Shown here: piece after piece, positions 20,816 through 33,170 of the stretch
Position numbering within the stretch: position 1 is the stretch's first letter
How the letters are laid out: each line of letters opens with the position of its first letter
Assembly (NCBI GenBank): GCA_003254925.1
Contig: QANZ01022140.1
Coordinates: 1 to 64,000 of the forward strand
Direction: 5' to 3'
DNA: 64,000 bases
Source: Chamaecrista fasciculata
Taxonomy: Eukaryota; Streptophyta; Magnoliopsida; Fabales; Fabaceae
Translations under genes and position numbers: made by a program
Notes under the pieces: generated by a model
What the model saw: only the letters and a program-made list of their open reading frames with translations
What the model was told of the DNA's origin: nothing
The model's database searches: none

Positions 20816-22334
20816 TCTCCAATCTCCAAGAATCCCAAGTCACAAACACAGACAAACAAACTCAGATAAACAAATCCAGCAGACAAATAACAGAGGAAAA
20901 ACAAATCCATCGTCCTCATTCATCATCTTCGTTTCATCTTCGTCAGTTCATCCCTAAAACATCATCGGCGATGGCTTGCGGGTTTTGGCACGATTTCAGA
21001 TCTGTAAAGTGTGGATTATGTTCTGAAATTCATGAATTTCAGATCTGTGAACTTGGTCGGACTGAACCAAAATCGCGCACACAAAATCCTGCCCAGATCT
21101 CATCAAACCGCGCACACAAAATGGACTTCTCAAAACAGCGCCCAAATTGCACAAAATCTCCCCTGCTCACGACCCAGATCTGAACAATGATGCAAGTGAA
21201 TGATGATGATGATTGGAAGAGACAGAGTGAGGAAGAGGAAGACGAAGCCGCCGCACGCGGCGGCGAAGCTGTCGTTGACGTTGCCTGAGTTTGTAGTGGT
21301 GAGATCTGTGTGAAGAAGTAGAAGGATGATGGAGATGAAGAAGAAGAGAAGTAGAAGGATGATGGAGATCTATGTGACGTTGCCTGAGTTGTGCTTGTTT
21401 TACTGTTTGGGATTATAGTGATTACTTGGGTTTATTTTCGATTTAGTCCCTGAATCTTTTTAGGGTTTAGGGGTGAAGATGAAATGAATTGATGAAGATG
21501 ATGATGATGAAGATGAAGATGAAGATGAATCATAAACTATACAAAATTGATTATTTGCAGCATAATTAGAGTTACTGAAGTAGAATATTTGGTTTTGACA
21601 CTGATTTTTTTAACACATTCACAAAATGAAATAACACCATAAATTAGATAAAGGTTTGTTCAAGTTTCCTTTCTAAAATATCCAGTATACCAAAAGAAAA
21701 CTCAAAATCATCTACCCATTTTAACTAAAACATTGCATTTCTATAAGTTGCGATTTCTCTAAACTAATTTCTCTATACATTCATTTACAAACAGGATTTT
21801 GAGACTTACAGTAAAGCTTACACGAAATGGAGAAGAACTGCTGTGATGATTTTGTTCCATAGCTCGCGCCTTATCTGTGAACAATATTGTTGACCCATTG
21901 AAGCTGTTGTTGCTAGGGTTTCTGTTCAGCAGTTGCAGCTCCTATTTGTCTAAGAAGAAGAAGACATAGCCGTTGTGTTTGCGCAGGATGAAGATAATGC
22001 GAGCTACATTCGTGAGGATGAGATTTCAGATGTAAAAAAATTTGGTGTTAATTACGTTTTGGTGTTTATTATTTTCTTGAAATTTTAGGATTACGTTTTG
22101 GTCCCAAATATTTATTTGATGTTTTGGTATTTATTACATTCGGGTACATAGTATTCAAATTTTGTTCTTTATTACAGTTTTGGTCTCAATGTTTTTTAAT
22201 TTCATTTTTACTTCCCATTTTGTTATATAATTTGTGGTCTCTGAATTTCTTTTATTTACATTTTGACCCCAATGGTTTTTCTAATGATTTCAATTCTCTT
22301 CAGTATTTTATTTTATTCAATTTTGATCCCTAAT

Positions 22335-23052
22335 ATGTTGTGTACCCTAAACTAAATGTCTTTAACTCTTTTGCATATTTTTTTATGTTAAAAAAAAATA
22401 ATAATATTGAATCTAACATGCATTCTATGACAAAGTTCTTCTACTTTTTAATAAGCATATTTGACAAAAAATATACAAATCTCATATATTTAATAAAAAA
22501 AGTATATGAAGTCATTATTTATTTCTTTTTTAATATATTTTATGATAAGCAAAATTAATTTATAACTATAAGAATTAAGTATAAAGAAACATTAAATGTC
22601 TCACCGTGATTGAGTATAAAAAATTAAAGTACAATGTTTAGATATTTTTCTTACTTTTTAAATTTATAATTTGTTATAATTTATAGATAATAGTCTATAT
22701 TTAGTAAACTTAAGAATCGCACGTGAAATTATCTTTTGCATATCCTTTTTATGTTACAAAAATTAATAATGAATATAACATCCATTCTATGACAAAGTTA
22801 GTTTAATTTATAATAAGCGTAGTTCTGAAAAAATTTACATATCTTATTTTTTTAATAAAAAAGAATATGAAGTGGTTATTCATTTCTGTTGTAATATTTT
22901 TATTGATAAGCAAAATAAATTTATAAATATAAGAAATATGTATAAAAAACATTAAATGTCCATATGTGATGTAGTAAAAAAAATTAAAGTATAATGTTAA
23001 GATATTTTCTTTTATTTAATTGTATAATGAATTCCACGGGGTTAAAACTAGT
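22335..23052. repeat. ~360-bp diverged tandem duplication ending in CTAGT, possible Helitron tail
   Basis: 22370-22660 and 22735-23020 align over their whole length, sharing CATTCTATGACAAAGTT, ATGATAAGCAAAATTAATTT-like and AACATTAAATGTC words. The second copy ends CCACGGGGTTAAAACTAGTT, which resembles a plant Helitron 3' end, but the left arm of the hairpin is missing. No gene is supported. Confidence 0.5.
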
Positions 23053-23889
23053 TGGTGTCATATAACACCACAACAAGTCACTACAACTTCTCTAGCCACA
23101 TTTTTTAAAAAAAATCCTTGATTTAGTAATGTCAAATTCCTATTGCCTAAACATATACGAATCCTACACCCAGGATCAATTAAGTGTATTTCATGTTTTC
23201 ACTTATTGTAATTAGAGCCAGTCAACTTTTCAATGGTGACATTATTGTTGTTAACAATTAAAGTAATTGTTTGACAATAATTAATATGGTAAATTGGTGA
23301 AGCAATTGTAAAAAGATTTAATATTTAAAAAAGAAACTTTGAAGAACTTTCAGCACCATTATAAACTCACCTTTGGGCAAAGAATATAATATGCTATTTG
23401 TTTTCTCCCTTCCATGAAACAAGCCAAAACTATAAAAATTAAAGAATTAAATCACCTTTGGGCAGATAAAATCTGTTAAAATTTATATCTCTAAAAATGA
23501 GGATGCGAAAAATTCAATCCCCTTTAGGCAGATTAAATTTCAAAACCATATGCACTTATTAATATGTTTCATGGAATCTTGAATATAATACAAATAATAA
23601 CCCCCTTCCGGTAGGAAATTATAAGTATTAATTCAAAAAAAAAAATTCTATCAACAAAGGATTTTGTCTTCATGAATTTTGATGATCGTCCACTTCGTGG
23701 TAAAAGTCGCAACAATTCATAAAAACATAGACTAGAATTTATATAATTACCTCTCACTTCCCATCAACAAGGAATTTAACGGTTTAATGAATTTTGATGA
23801 ATAAATCACTTTGGTGATTAAAATTCTCAACAACTCAAAAAAAAATTTCCAGACTAGGAAGCACCATATAGAATTATATACGTCACAAT

Positions 23890-24235
23890 CTATGAAGCAT
23901 GGACACTGACACGGACACGGGACACGACACGGACACGGACACACCGACATGTCAAATTCTTAAACTTACATGACACAACACGACATATATTTATATATAT
24001 AAATAATTAAAAATTCAGAAATTTTGATGAAAACTTTAAAATTATAATATCTATTCATAATATATGTCATATGTGTCATTATTTTTTATTGTTTGTCATA
24101 TTAAAGTCTCAAAAAATTGATTTTATATTTTGAAATTTATGAATTTGTGTCGTGTGGGTGTCGTGCGGGTGTCGGACACGGACACGTGTCTGACACGGCG
24201 ACACGCCCTCAAAATGAAGTGTCCATACTTCCTAG
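23890..24235. mobile_element. 346-bp hAT-type MITE, copy 1
   Basis: Flanked by a perfect 8-bp duplication GTCACAAT (23882-23889 and 24236-24243). The ends are CTATGAAGCATGGACAC and its inverted partner GTGTCCATACTTCCTAG. Subterminal tracts of GACACGGACACGG repeat inward on both sides. It is the same length as copy 2 at 42394-42739 and closely similar to it. The 8-bp duplication assigns it to the hAT superfamily. No coding capacity. Confidence 0.92.
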
Positions 24236-25640
24236 GTCACAATTATCAGTTCTAATTTTTTAACAACAATTTTAGCACCTATTTAAGAATTTCAAAAAAT
24301 AGTTAATTAATTAATGCTCATCCACACACAAAATTATAATCTCTCCCACTTGGATAGCATTAATTAATTATTGAATTGGTCCACAAAATTGATAACCAAA
24401 GATAGGTGACTACTCAATCACAAGTTGCTAATAGTGCCAAACAAATTTCCATAACCAAAGAATTCCAAAATTTTGGCCAAAGGGTCTCTAAATTAATTTT
24501 GGTCACAAAATCACAATTTAAGTGCATATTATTGGGTCAAAAATATTTGACAAACCAAACCATAATATTAGGGAGAGTCACAAACATATATGGTCAACAA
24601 AAATTCACAAAATATGCACAAAAATTTTAAAATCAAAATTCCGAGAATATATATCCCCAAACTTAGAATTTAAAATTATGGAAATTAGATACTAAATATT
24701 ATCTTTGAGATTGTAGATAGAGAGCACATAAACTTAGGAACCAAACTAGGGAGAGTGAGTGGTTCCAACGAATTCAGAGGATGCCAAAATATTTTTCCAT
24801 GATTTTTCCATCCAAAAAATAGAGATTAAAATATTTATTTTGAATTAATATACAGTTATTAGATTTAAAATCAAAATAAATATTTATTGATCTTTACAAA
24901 ATTATGAAAAATATATGGAAAAAACTAGAAAAGTATACGGAGAAAAACGGGACCTAAACCAGTCCCAGCAGAGCTAAACGTGACCCTCACGCGCCACCTT
25001 GTTCAGGAGCTGCGCGTGGGCCTCGAGAAACAAAACTGTTCATCATCATCTTGCTCAACCGGTCGGATCCTGCACGCAAAAAGGGGTCATGTTGACCCGA
25101 TTCGGATTCTGCGTTTTCCGGCTCGATTTGCGGCGGGAGAACAAGGGTGTCCGATGGGATTGGGATTTCGAAGCTTTCTATGCGATCAATTTCATGAAAA
25201 TACGCCAAGAAAGCTCGATTTGGAGAGAAAAAGTTCTAGGGTTCGAAGTTTAAGCCGCCATCTTCTTTTCGCCGATTGAGCATGTTTTTTTTGAAAAAAT
25301 TCAACCTATTTCGAAATAATGAAGGTCTATGAAAATCATAAAATCATCAATTTGATGCAAAACTAGTCAAAACGACGAAATCGAAAATTTTAAACATTCG
25401 AAATCTGAAAAAATAACGTGTTCATCGCACTAACTTTATAACACGATTTCTCTCAACACACAGCATATTATTGAGCAAATAATATATCAAAACGAAGCTT
25501 ATTCAGAGAGGAGTAAAAGCCCTAAATTTTTTATCACCAAAAAATCAATATTTGCTGCAACTCAAAGCTGCGAATTATCATGCAAATAATTGTAAAAAAA
25601 AAATCCTAATTCAAGATCCAACACCCTAATTGTAGGCTAA

Positions 25641-25828
25641 GCGAAAATTATAAGCGGAAGCAACTTTAATGAAGCCAATTAGAATGTTGGAACGGTGAAA
25701 CTAAAAACAATAGAGAGCGTACCTGATTCATGTAAGCGAAAATTGTAAGCGGGAGCAACTTTAATGGAGCCAATTAGAATGTTGGAACATTGAAACTACA
25801 AATAATAGAGAGCGTACCTGATTCATCT
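25641..25828. repeat. 95-bp tandem duplication
   Basis: The block beginning GCGAAAATTATAAGCGGAAG (25641) is repeated at 25736 with few differences, including GTTGGAACggTGAAACTA and AGAGAGCGTACCTGATTCAT. Confidence 0.9.
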
Positions 25829-26671
25829 ATCTTCAGATCAAAACTCTGAGAACTAGGTCTTTCTCTCTCTCTCTGCCCCTAACTCTTTAGTTGTGTAGTG
25901 GCTCTAATGGGTGACTCACTTAGCGTTAGGGGGTTAGAGAGGGACCTAGCCTAGAGGGACCTAGCTTATATGTATATTTGTCTTAGTGGGCCCTTCCATC
26001 ATGAGCTTCAGTAAAACCCTAAAAGGCATACACCTAGCCACATGCTAGACTTTTAATATAATGTGTGCTAAAGCCCAAGTGATTACTTTATACTTTGGGC
26101 TTCCCTTTTATTGGATCATCTATCAACCCATTTATTTTATTAAATCAAATAAAATATTTTAGACAATTAATGTGAGCCCAATATATAAAATAATTTTTCT
26201 AAGAGAAAATAATGTTAAAATATGATAGGTCAAATATAGGAATAGCATTGTTTCTAAGTCTCTATATGGATAAGACGATCATAACTAGCAATTTAATTTT
26301 TCATAACAAAACTTTGAGGATGCTATTGCTTTGGATCATAGACATGTTTATGTTCTTGTAACATAAGCTTAATTACATCCTAAGGAGTTGATTGAGATGA
26401 TTCTTTGGGAGTGATGTTGGGTATAAGAACTATGCAGTATGAATATTTTAAAAATATCCATTTTTTTTTGAATATTTTTAAAATATTATAAAGTGTAAAT
26501 TTTGTATTTTTTATATAAAATATAGTTATGTCTCTATTTAATTTTATTTTTGTTGTACTATAATTTTATCTTTCTTAGATTGTAAGCAAAACGTTTATAT
26601 TTTTTACAAAGAAAAAAATTATATAAATTTATATTTAAATAAATCTTTTTTATCAATACTCTAGGTGTTTT

Positions 26672-26837
26672 NNNNNNNNNNNNNNNNNNNNNNNNNNNNN
26701 NNNNNNNNNNNNNNNNNNNNNNNNNNNNNNNNNNNNNNNNNNNNNNNNNNNNNNNNNNNNNNNNNNNNNNNNNNNNNNNNNNNNNNNNNNNNNNNNNNNN
26801 NNNNNNNNNNNNNNNNNNNNNNNNNNNNNNNNNNNNN
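26672..26837. other. Assembly gap (166 N)
   Basis: A run of N. Nothing can be said about its content. Confidence 1.
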
Positions 26838-26954
26838 GATTGTAGTTAGCTAATTCTCTCAAAGTGGGCCCAAGCTAGTTACTTCCAGATAAGATATTAA
26901 GTGAAACTCCTCTACTTGTTGGGTAAGAAATGTAAAGCAAGGCATGGGTTGGTC

Positions 26955-26992
26955 CACGTGTCCTTTGGGATAGGTCATTTTCTCTATAAAAA
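26955..26992 (+). promoter_or_regulatory. G-box and TATA box, candidate promoter
   Basis: CACGTG (26955-26960) lies about 25 bases upstream of CTCTATAAAAAGG (TATA at 26985-26992). The spacing suits a plant pol II promoter facing right. The sequence that follows is purine-rich and leader-like. What it would transcribe is unclear; the frame at 28215 is the nearest candidate. Confidence 0.45.
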
Positions 26993-28214
26993 GGCAGTAA
27001 CAGGAAGTGGTAAGGAGGAGTGAAAAGATAAAGAAAGAGACGCTGCAGAGTGGAAGACAGTACAAAAAAATATAGAGTTCTGAGTCAGATTCCAAAAGAA
27101 GTAAGACAGAATCCTCTTCACTATTTTTTTTTCAAGAAAGGGGGAGTCTTTATTTAAAGCTTTTATCTGTATCAACCTAGTATAGTTCCTTCTCTCTTTA
27201 TTATTTGGTTTGGTTCAGTCATATAGCTTTATTGTTCTGCTTAGATTATTTATTTAGTTGCTGGTAGGACATCTGTGTGCTCTAGCCTGCGCTTGTTCTT
27301 ATTCCGTCTAATATGCTTGAAAAGGAAAATAGTACTTGGGCTCATTATATTTTATTTTCTTATAATTTGGTCCTTCTTTAGGAAAACAAAGAAAAGGAAC
27401 ACTACCACTTTTCTTTCTGCAAATAAGAGATATGGAAAAAACACAACTTTTGACCCTATAAATTATTGCTTTGTTTCAATATAGTTACTAACAGATCTGT
27501 TTTTTTTTTAAACACTGACACAAGGCTAAATAGATATGTATATACGTATGCGTTATACGTTGGTTCCAAAGTTTCATGAAAACACATGTACAAATTGTTC
27601 TCGTCAAAGGGAGATATTAATTTGTTTCTATTAAAATACTTGATATAAAAAAAAGAGGGTAGGTAACTAGTTATCTCTATTTTATCTCTCTAGCCTACAT
27701 CTCTTCTTCTCTGCAAGTACATGGCTAGTTACATGTTTCTATGCATTTAGAATTATTTATAATATATCTTTGCATTCACTTTATATATATATATATATAC
27801 ATACACACGCATGGGTGTGTGTTTTCATATGTTATTTTAGTTTACTAGACAATTCTAGCTATCTGTCAGAACACAAGTATTTATGATTCACATATGTATA
27901 CAAGGACACATTAAAGAGACCGGAAACAGAGAAAAAAATATATAGACTGAAAATGTTGTATGGTCTCCATTTTGGATCCAGCTGGGGGACACCCTAGTAT
28001 ATGGACGGTGGGTGAGAAAAGCCACCGAGGTGAGTGAGGAAAGCCACCACCATATATATAAGTCAAAAATTTTATATCCTTAATTATACTTTATTTTTAT
28101 TATTTTTGTGAACTGCCTAAGTTGATATAGCTTGATATATTATGAATTTTATTTAACTCTTCCTTACTTACTGGGAATTTGTAATTCTCATTATCTCTTT
28201 CATCATGTATCCAG
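26993..28214 (+). other. Possible leader/intron sequence, no gene identified
   Basis: AT-rich DNA between the candidate promoter and the 86-codon frame. An internal near-duplication, GTGGGTGAGAAAAGCCACCG and GTGAGTGAGGAAAGCCACCA, lies at 28008-28051. Short frames show no known motif. Confidence 0.35.
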
Positions 28215-28475
28215 ATGCCGGTCTGTAGGTGGATACTGGACGTATATACGATGTGGGTAGATGTTCCGATTATAGGGACTTTTCCGGTTATAACTGGGAT
28301 CGGATTAACCTTTACTTACTATCCTGAAAATATTAATAATCCTACAGTCCAGGAGGTTCCTGTTAATATTATGCCAGGCATTCCTGTTCCTGGTGGACCT
28401 GTTCCGGTGACTCCTGAGGGATCTCCAAACGGATTCAATGTTGGAAATGGGCCCGATGTTGAAAATGGATTCTAA
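28215..28475 (+). CDS. Unrecognised 86-residue ORF, hypothetical
   Basis: An ATG directly after a splice-acceptor-like TATCCAG opens a frame of 86 codons ending in TAA. The middle is hydrophobic (VDVPIIGTFPVITGIGLTF) and the C-terminal half is Pro/Gly-rich (VPVNIMPGIPVPGGPVPVTP). A donor-like CACCGAG, then GTGAGTGAG, lies at about 28022-28035 after a short frame, so this may be the last exon of a small spliced gene starting at the 26985 TATA box. No family is recognised. It may equally be a non-coding transcript or captured DNA. Confidence 0.3.
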   Translation: MPVCRWILDVYTMWVDVPIIGTFPVITGIGLTFTYYPENINNPTVQEVPVNIMPGIPVPGGPVPVTPEGSPNGFNVGNGPDVENGF

Positions 28476-28756
28476 ATAAAAAAAATATAAGATATGTGAA
28501 TATGTAAATAATATATGGATGCAGTAAGGAATCCTAGTTAACGTTGTTATGTTCCTTTTGATTGTAATATAGGACAGTCTGTATAAAAGTGAAACTAGGA
28601 TTAAATATATGTATCTATGCATATGCTAGTGAACCCTTAAGGCTTTTGAATGTAGGAACAGTTTCTCTGTAAAAAAATATATATCAGTATGGTTTGATTA
28701 TATATGAAATATGGTTTGATGTGTATATGATGATATGTGCGTACGTGTGCTACTTA

Positions 28757-28784
28757 CATATATATATATATATATATATATTAA
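28757..28784. repeat. (AT)n microsatellite
   Basis: Uninterrupted TA/AT dinucleotide run of about 28 bases just left of the LINE remnant. Confidence 0.9.
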
Positions 28785-28844
28785 GAAAAAAAAACACAAA
28801 TATCACCTATTAGAAATAAAGATAATAATAAAGAAATTTAGGAT

Positions 28845-30590
28845 ATTACATATCCAATTCGTGAGAATGGGCCCCAGTATTTCTCATCTTATGTACGCTG
28901 ATGATTTGGTGGTGTTTTTTAAGGCGGACTCGCGGTCCACTCTTGGGTTGAAAAAGCTGATTGATGATTTCTGTGAAAGGGCAGGTCTTTCTATCAACTA
29001 TCAGAAGTCTTGTCTTGTTCTCAGTCCAAATACGCCAGGTGAGCTCAAATTGACTTGTGCATCTACTCTTGGGGTCCAGGTCTCCTTAAAAATCGGTAAG
29101 TACCTTGGGGTCTTTGTTGATGATAGACAAGACTACAGACGTAACTTTGAGGATCTGGTTGATAAGATTCAAAATAGATTAGCTGGCTAGAAGAGTCGCC
29201 TGCTTTCTCAGGCGGCGAGACTTTCTCTGATCAAATCTGTTATACAGTCGGATCCGGTGTATAAATTCTCTTGTTTTCAGGCGCCAAAGGGGGTGTGTCT
29301 TCTATCAATAGTACGCTGACCAACTTCTTTTGGGGTTACAACGGAGACAGACCTCGTATGCATCTTCTGAACCAGAAAGTTCTCTTCCTTCCTAAACGCG
29401 CAGGGGGACTTGGGCTTCGAGATGCCAGTATTGTTAATAGTGCCTTGTTGGCGAAACAGTCTTGGAGGATCATTTAGAAGCCTGAATCGATTACGTCGGC
29501 CTGGGTTCGCAACAAATATGTGGTCCCCTCCCCCGACTTCGAATTTAAGGAGAATATCAGATGCTCATTGGCTTGGAAGAGGGTTAAGACGAACTCCCGT
29601 ATCATTACTGACAATCTTCGTTGGAGGCTAGGTAGGGGTGACTGTGTGGATGTTCGTTGCAAATTCTGGGATAATCATTTAGGTGGAGCGCCTTCTGGTA
29701 TTTTCGTGAATGATCTTTTGCGTCATGACTCTTACACCTGGGATTTAAATAAGATTAATATTGTGTGTTATGATGCGGAAGCCATACAGTTGGTGGATGG
29801 GCCGAATCCAATCAGGGATAGGCCTGATTGTCTGGTTTGGACACCTGTTGCTACCGGGTCGTTTACGACTGTTGCATAAGTCTTACCATCCGGAGTTTAG
29901 CAATCCTCGCTCTTCTGCTTTTCTGTTCCCATGGAAGGACTTTTGGCGTATGAAAGTGCCAATGAGAATTTTAGTGTTTGCTTGGAAAGCATGGCACGAG
30001 GCTCTCCCTACTTTTTCGAATCTCAACAGACACCATCTTAGATGCGATGTGTTCTGTCCGTTCTACGGTGGATCGGACGACTCGGTTGATCATGTCTTCC
30101 TGCATTGCCATTTTTCCAGGGCTGTTTGGTTTGGACTTAACATCTCGTTGAGGTTAGACTGTCGCAGGTTCAACACCGTTCAGCGGTGGCTCAACTTCTG
30201 GGTTCTACGTTGGAAAAAGAACCCGGAGAGGTTCACAGTTGTTTGGCTCACGGTGCTCTTGGCCATGGACGTGATTTAGAGGTTGAGGAACGAGGCGATT
30301 CGCACACGTCAGCACGTCGCTCCGCAGAAAGCCATTTCCATGATTATTAGGATTACAGGGGTTTATCGGTCTGTATTTGATAGTTTATTTTCTTTGTCTT
30401 GTTCTGTATCAATAATGTAATGTTGTCTTCTTTTATTGCGTCGACTAGTCATGGTGGGTCGACATTAGGTTCGGGCCACTCTGAGGTGGGGACTATGCTA
30501 CCCACTACGTAGTCTAGGTCGCCCGGGTGTCTGGGCTCGTTTTTGTTCACCGTTTTTTCAAAGTTTTATTCACTTATAAAAAAAAAAGGT
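28845..30590 (+). mobile_element. Decayed, 5'-truncated LINE (reverse transcriptase remnant)
   Basis: Plus-strand fragments in several frames give SISHLMYADDLVVFFKADSR (the YADD catalytic box of reverse transcriptase), then INYQKSCLVLSPNTPGELK and GKYLGVFVDDRQDYRRNFED. After these come an LGLRDASIVNSALLAKQSWR block typical of the region after plant LINE reverse transcriptase, and a zinc-knuckle-like domain (FPWKDFWRMKVPMRILVFAW ... CPFYGGSDDSVDHVFLHC). Stops and frameshifts break it (stop near 29189, frame changes near 29270 and 29880). An A-rich tail lies at 30577-30588. No RNase H domain and no clear target duplication are seen. Confidence 0.85.
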
Positions 30591-31066
30591 CAACTTGATG
30601 CAGGTGCCCACCTAAATCGGTACCCTAGGTGTTAAGGATGTTAGTACAAGGACTAAATAAATATAATAAAATACTATTTGAACTAAAAAAAAGATGTCAC
30701 TGGACTTCAACTTATTTCCTTGTGAGTTTAGCCCAAAAGACACATTAAAATTTGGCCCAAGTACTTATTTCCTTGTGAGTTTAGCCCAAAAGACACATTA
30801 AAATTTGGCCCAAGTCTTTTCAACCGTGGCCTCTTCTAATTGTTCAAATAAAAAACAGTGGCCTCTTCTGCATAATTATTATTATTAAAGTTTTCTTTAA
30901 AACCAATAGGAACTAGAAGTAACTCCGTGGGGTTCTACGGGGTTTTTTTAGATTTATTCAATAATAAAATCATGTATTATTTGTTAAATTATTAATTTAT
31001 TTATGGAAAATTTTTTAAAAATATATTTTGTGGCATACTTATAAATTAGTAAATAATTACAAACAC
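30591..31066. other. Short spacer with a 53-bp perfect tandem duplication
   Basis: ACTTATTTCCTTGTGAGTTT and the following 33 bases, through AATTTGGCCCAAGT, occur twice back to back at about 30710-30816. Nearby GTGGCCTCTTCT is also repeated. A minus-strand Helitron-like terminus lies at 30912-30940. No gene. Confidence 0.7.
30912..30940 (-). mobile_element. Candidate Helitron 3' terminus, reverse orientation
   Basis: Read on the minus strand: a short hairpin (CCGT ... ACGG, arms 30937-30940 and 30925-30928), eight spacer bases, then CTAG followed by T. That is the Helitron 3' end layout. The stem is only 4 bp and no 5' TC end was identified, so the call is weak. Confidence 0.35.
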
Positions 31067-31069
31067 TTA

Positions 31070-31713
31070 GGGCTTGATTGGGAGGATGGTTTGGGAGTGG
31101 TGTGGGGGTGTGGGATGGTTTAGGGGTATAAACCATTCATTGAGAGTTTAAGTAGTGAATGGGGTGGGTGAGTTAGGATGGTTTGTAAATTATCCTAAAC
31201 CTCTCAAATGCTCACTTTTCCAAACCCCCCAAATCGGGAGGTTTGAGATGGTTTGAAACTTTAACAATTTTTATTTTCTATTTTAACCTTATTATACTTT
31301 CAAATATATATAACATCGTCTTATCAAATACTTAAATTAATTATTTCTTCCTCTTTATCAGTTTCTGCAGCAATTTCCCTTCCGAAAAAGATAGTCTACT
31401 TCACTTCATAAGATAGTCTACTTCACTTGAATATGTAAATTTTTGTTGGGTTGATTGAAAAAATTAAGCAAATCAAATATTGATATAAATGACTAAATTT
31501 ATAAGGGTATTATTGAGAACTTCAAATTTCAACCGACCTCACCCCATTAATGATATTGCAATATCCAATAAGTGAAAAATAGTTTACCATTACTTTTTAA
31601 ATTAAACTTCCAATCAGTCGTATGGTTTATCTAACCCACCCCACCCAACCACCCCTTCCTACCTCATTAATAACCACCCCACCCCACTCTCTTAAAAACT
31701 CCCAATCAAGCCC
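31070..31713. mobile_element. Tourist-like (PIF/Harbinger) MITE, 644 bp
   Basis: Starts GGGCTTGATTGGGAG and ends CTCCCAATCAAGCCC, perfect 15-bp inverted termini. TTA flanks both sides (31067-31069 and 31714-31716), the Harbinger-type target duplication. The inner ends remain partly complementary (GGTGGGG-rich left, CCACCCC-rich right). No coding capacity. Confidence 0.9.
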
Positions 31714-31787
31714 TTAATAAAAGAAATTATATATGATTTATAAATTGCAATGAAATATATATACGTTTAATCGTTTATGATTGTTAG

Positions 31788-32335
31788 CATTTTGGTGTCC
31801 TGTAGTTTGGTCGTTTTTCACTTTGGTACCCTGTGATTTAAAAAGTGATACTTCGGTACCATGTGGTATTCTCCGTTAACACCTTGGTACCTTTTTAGAG
31901 TTATTTTTTAATTTTAACCATAACAAAATTTTCAAAAATTACATATTAATTCCCAATATTTTTAGAAAATTACAAACAGGCCCCTTGATACATATTATCA
32001 AGGAATAAAATGAAAACTATAAAAATTTTTTGGGGTCAAAACATAATTATTGAAAAATATAGGACAGAAGATAGAATTGCAAAACAGCCCCAATTTTTTT
32101 TATAGTTTTCATTTTATTCCCTAGATAATATGTATCCAATGTTTGTAAATTTTTGAAAATATTGGGGGTCAATATATAATTTTTGAAAAATTTATTATGG
32201 TTAAAATTACAAAATAGCTTCAAAATGGTACCAAAGTGTTAACGGAGAATATCACAGGGTACCAAAGTGTCACTTTTTAAACCACAGAGTACCAAAGTGA
32301 AATATGACCAAACCACAGGATACCAAAGTGTAATT
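31788..32335. repeat. Foldback element with CTTTGGTACC arms
   Basis: The left arm (TTTGGTGTCCTGTAGTTTGG, CACTTTGGTACCCTGTG, CTCCGTTAACACCTTGGTAC) is mirrored at 32222-32325 (GGTACCAAAGTGTTAACGG, CACAGGGTACCAAAGTG, AAACCACAGGATACC). The right end finishes GTAATTTACCC, like the foldback at 50963-51437. The left terminus appears diverged. Confidence 0.75.
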
Positions 32336-32866
32336 TACCCATAATTTTAATTAAAAAAGCAATAAAGATTTTTTTTTTTTTGACAATGCAATTCAATCTC
32401 ATTAAAACACATCAAAACGGATTACATCTGATAAAGCAATAGGAAGAGAATCAAGCCACAATATCTCTTCCTTATAAAGCCTAGCTAAGGTAGCAGCTTG
32501 GTGTGCTGCCATATTACAACATCTAGGAATCCAAATAAACATAACAGAAGAGAACTGATTAGACATAGAATGAGTTTGATCACAAATAATATTGAGAGTG
32601 GACGCCTGGTTGCAAGGATTGATTAAAAGATCAATAACAATCTTTGCATCACTCTCAACAATAAGGTTGGTAATGCCTAATTGGTGAGCTAGTAGAACAC
32701 CCTTTTTTATTGCAAGGGACTCAAGAACAGGGACCTCTGAGTGGTACATAAAAGGTTTAACAAAGCTCCAATGCATATTCCTTTATGATCTCGAATTGTT
32801 GGGGTTCTTTTGTTTTTTCAAAGTCCTACATTGGTCAAGTTAGGAAAGTTGAGTGGGTGAGGAAGC

Positions 32867-32876
32867 TATAAATAGA
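32867..32876 (+). promoter_or_regulatory. TATA box of the TRIM 5' LTR
   Basis: GCTATAAATAGAG in the first third of the LTR, repeated at the same offset in the 3' LTR. It would place the transcript start about 30 bases downstream. Confidence 0.7.
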
Positions 32877-33170
32877 GAGGGCTTTTCACCTTAAGAGGTA
32901 CCACAACTTACATAGAAATCCTAATGGGTGTATTGGGGTTTGGGTAGTTGTGAGTCATTTTTTGAGAGAGGGTTTGCAATTTTCTCCGGTCAAAAATTGT
33001 ATTGAGGAGGGTTTGTAATTTTTCTGTGCAAAAATTACAAATAGTGAATTTTGTTCCAGAGGGGGCCGTGGAGTAGGTCTTGAGGCACCGAACCACGTTA
33101 AAGATTTGTGTTCGTTTCTCCGTTTCCTCTTCCTTTATTTCTTGTGTGGGTTGCGCTTCCGCCCAACAAG

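Larger units (their letters stand above)
19855..22330. repeat. Composite repeat with GGTCCCTGAATT words, possible Mutator-like element
   Basis: The left part (19862-19960) has AATTGGTCCCTG-type words at about 30-base spacing. Words of this kind recur at 20145, 20523, 20605, 21442 and 22090-22330. Telomere-like tracts and CAT-rich tracts lie inside. An inverted relation is visible between about 20505-20800 and 21430-21535. These are traits of plant Mutator-like and foldback elements, but terminal repeats and a target duplication were not found. A plus-strand frame reaching 21183 is low-complexity Ser/His/Ile coding and is not called. Confidence 0.4.
23053..26671. other. Gene-free repeat-derived region
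   Basis: No intact gene is supported. Three copies of CACCTTTGGGCAgA-like words occur at 23367, 23452 and 23520, followed by CCACTTCGTGGT and CACTTTGGTGAT variants. 24960-25260 is GC-richer with overlapping frames and no identifiable domain. The mixture suggests a decayed LTR, possibly in reverse orientation, into which the hAT MITE at 23890 inserted. This is inference. Confidence 0.4.

Noticed and set aside
20602-21183. 193-codon frame rich in Ser, His and Ile
   Set aside because: It is translation of CAT/TTC microsatellite sequence inside a repeat; the last 70 codons show no known motif.
23890-24235. GACACGGACACG arrays as a CRISPR-like or satellite array
   Set aside because: They are short subterminal repeats within a MITE bounded by an 8-bp duplication, and this is plant DNA.
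24980-25279. 99-codon frame in a GC-richer patch
   Set aside because: Three mutually overlapping frames on both strands are open there, none has a domain, and the surroundings look like a decayed LTR.
26653-26862. Open frames across the N run
   Set aside because: Undefined bases only; no coding information.
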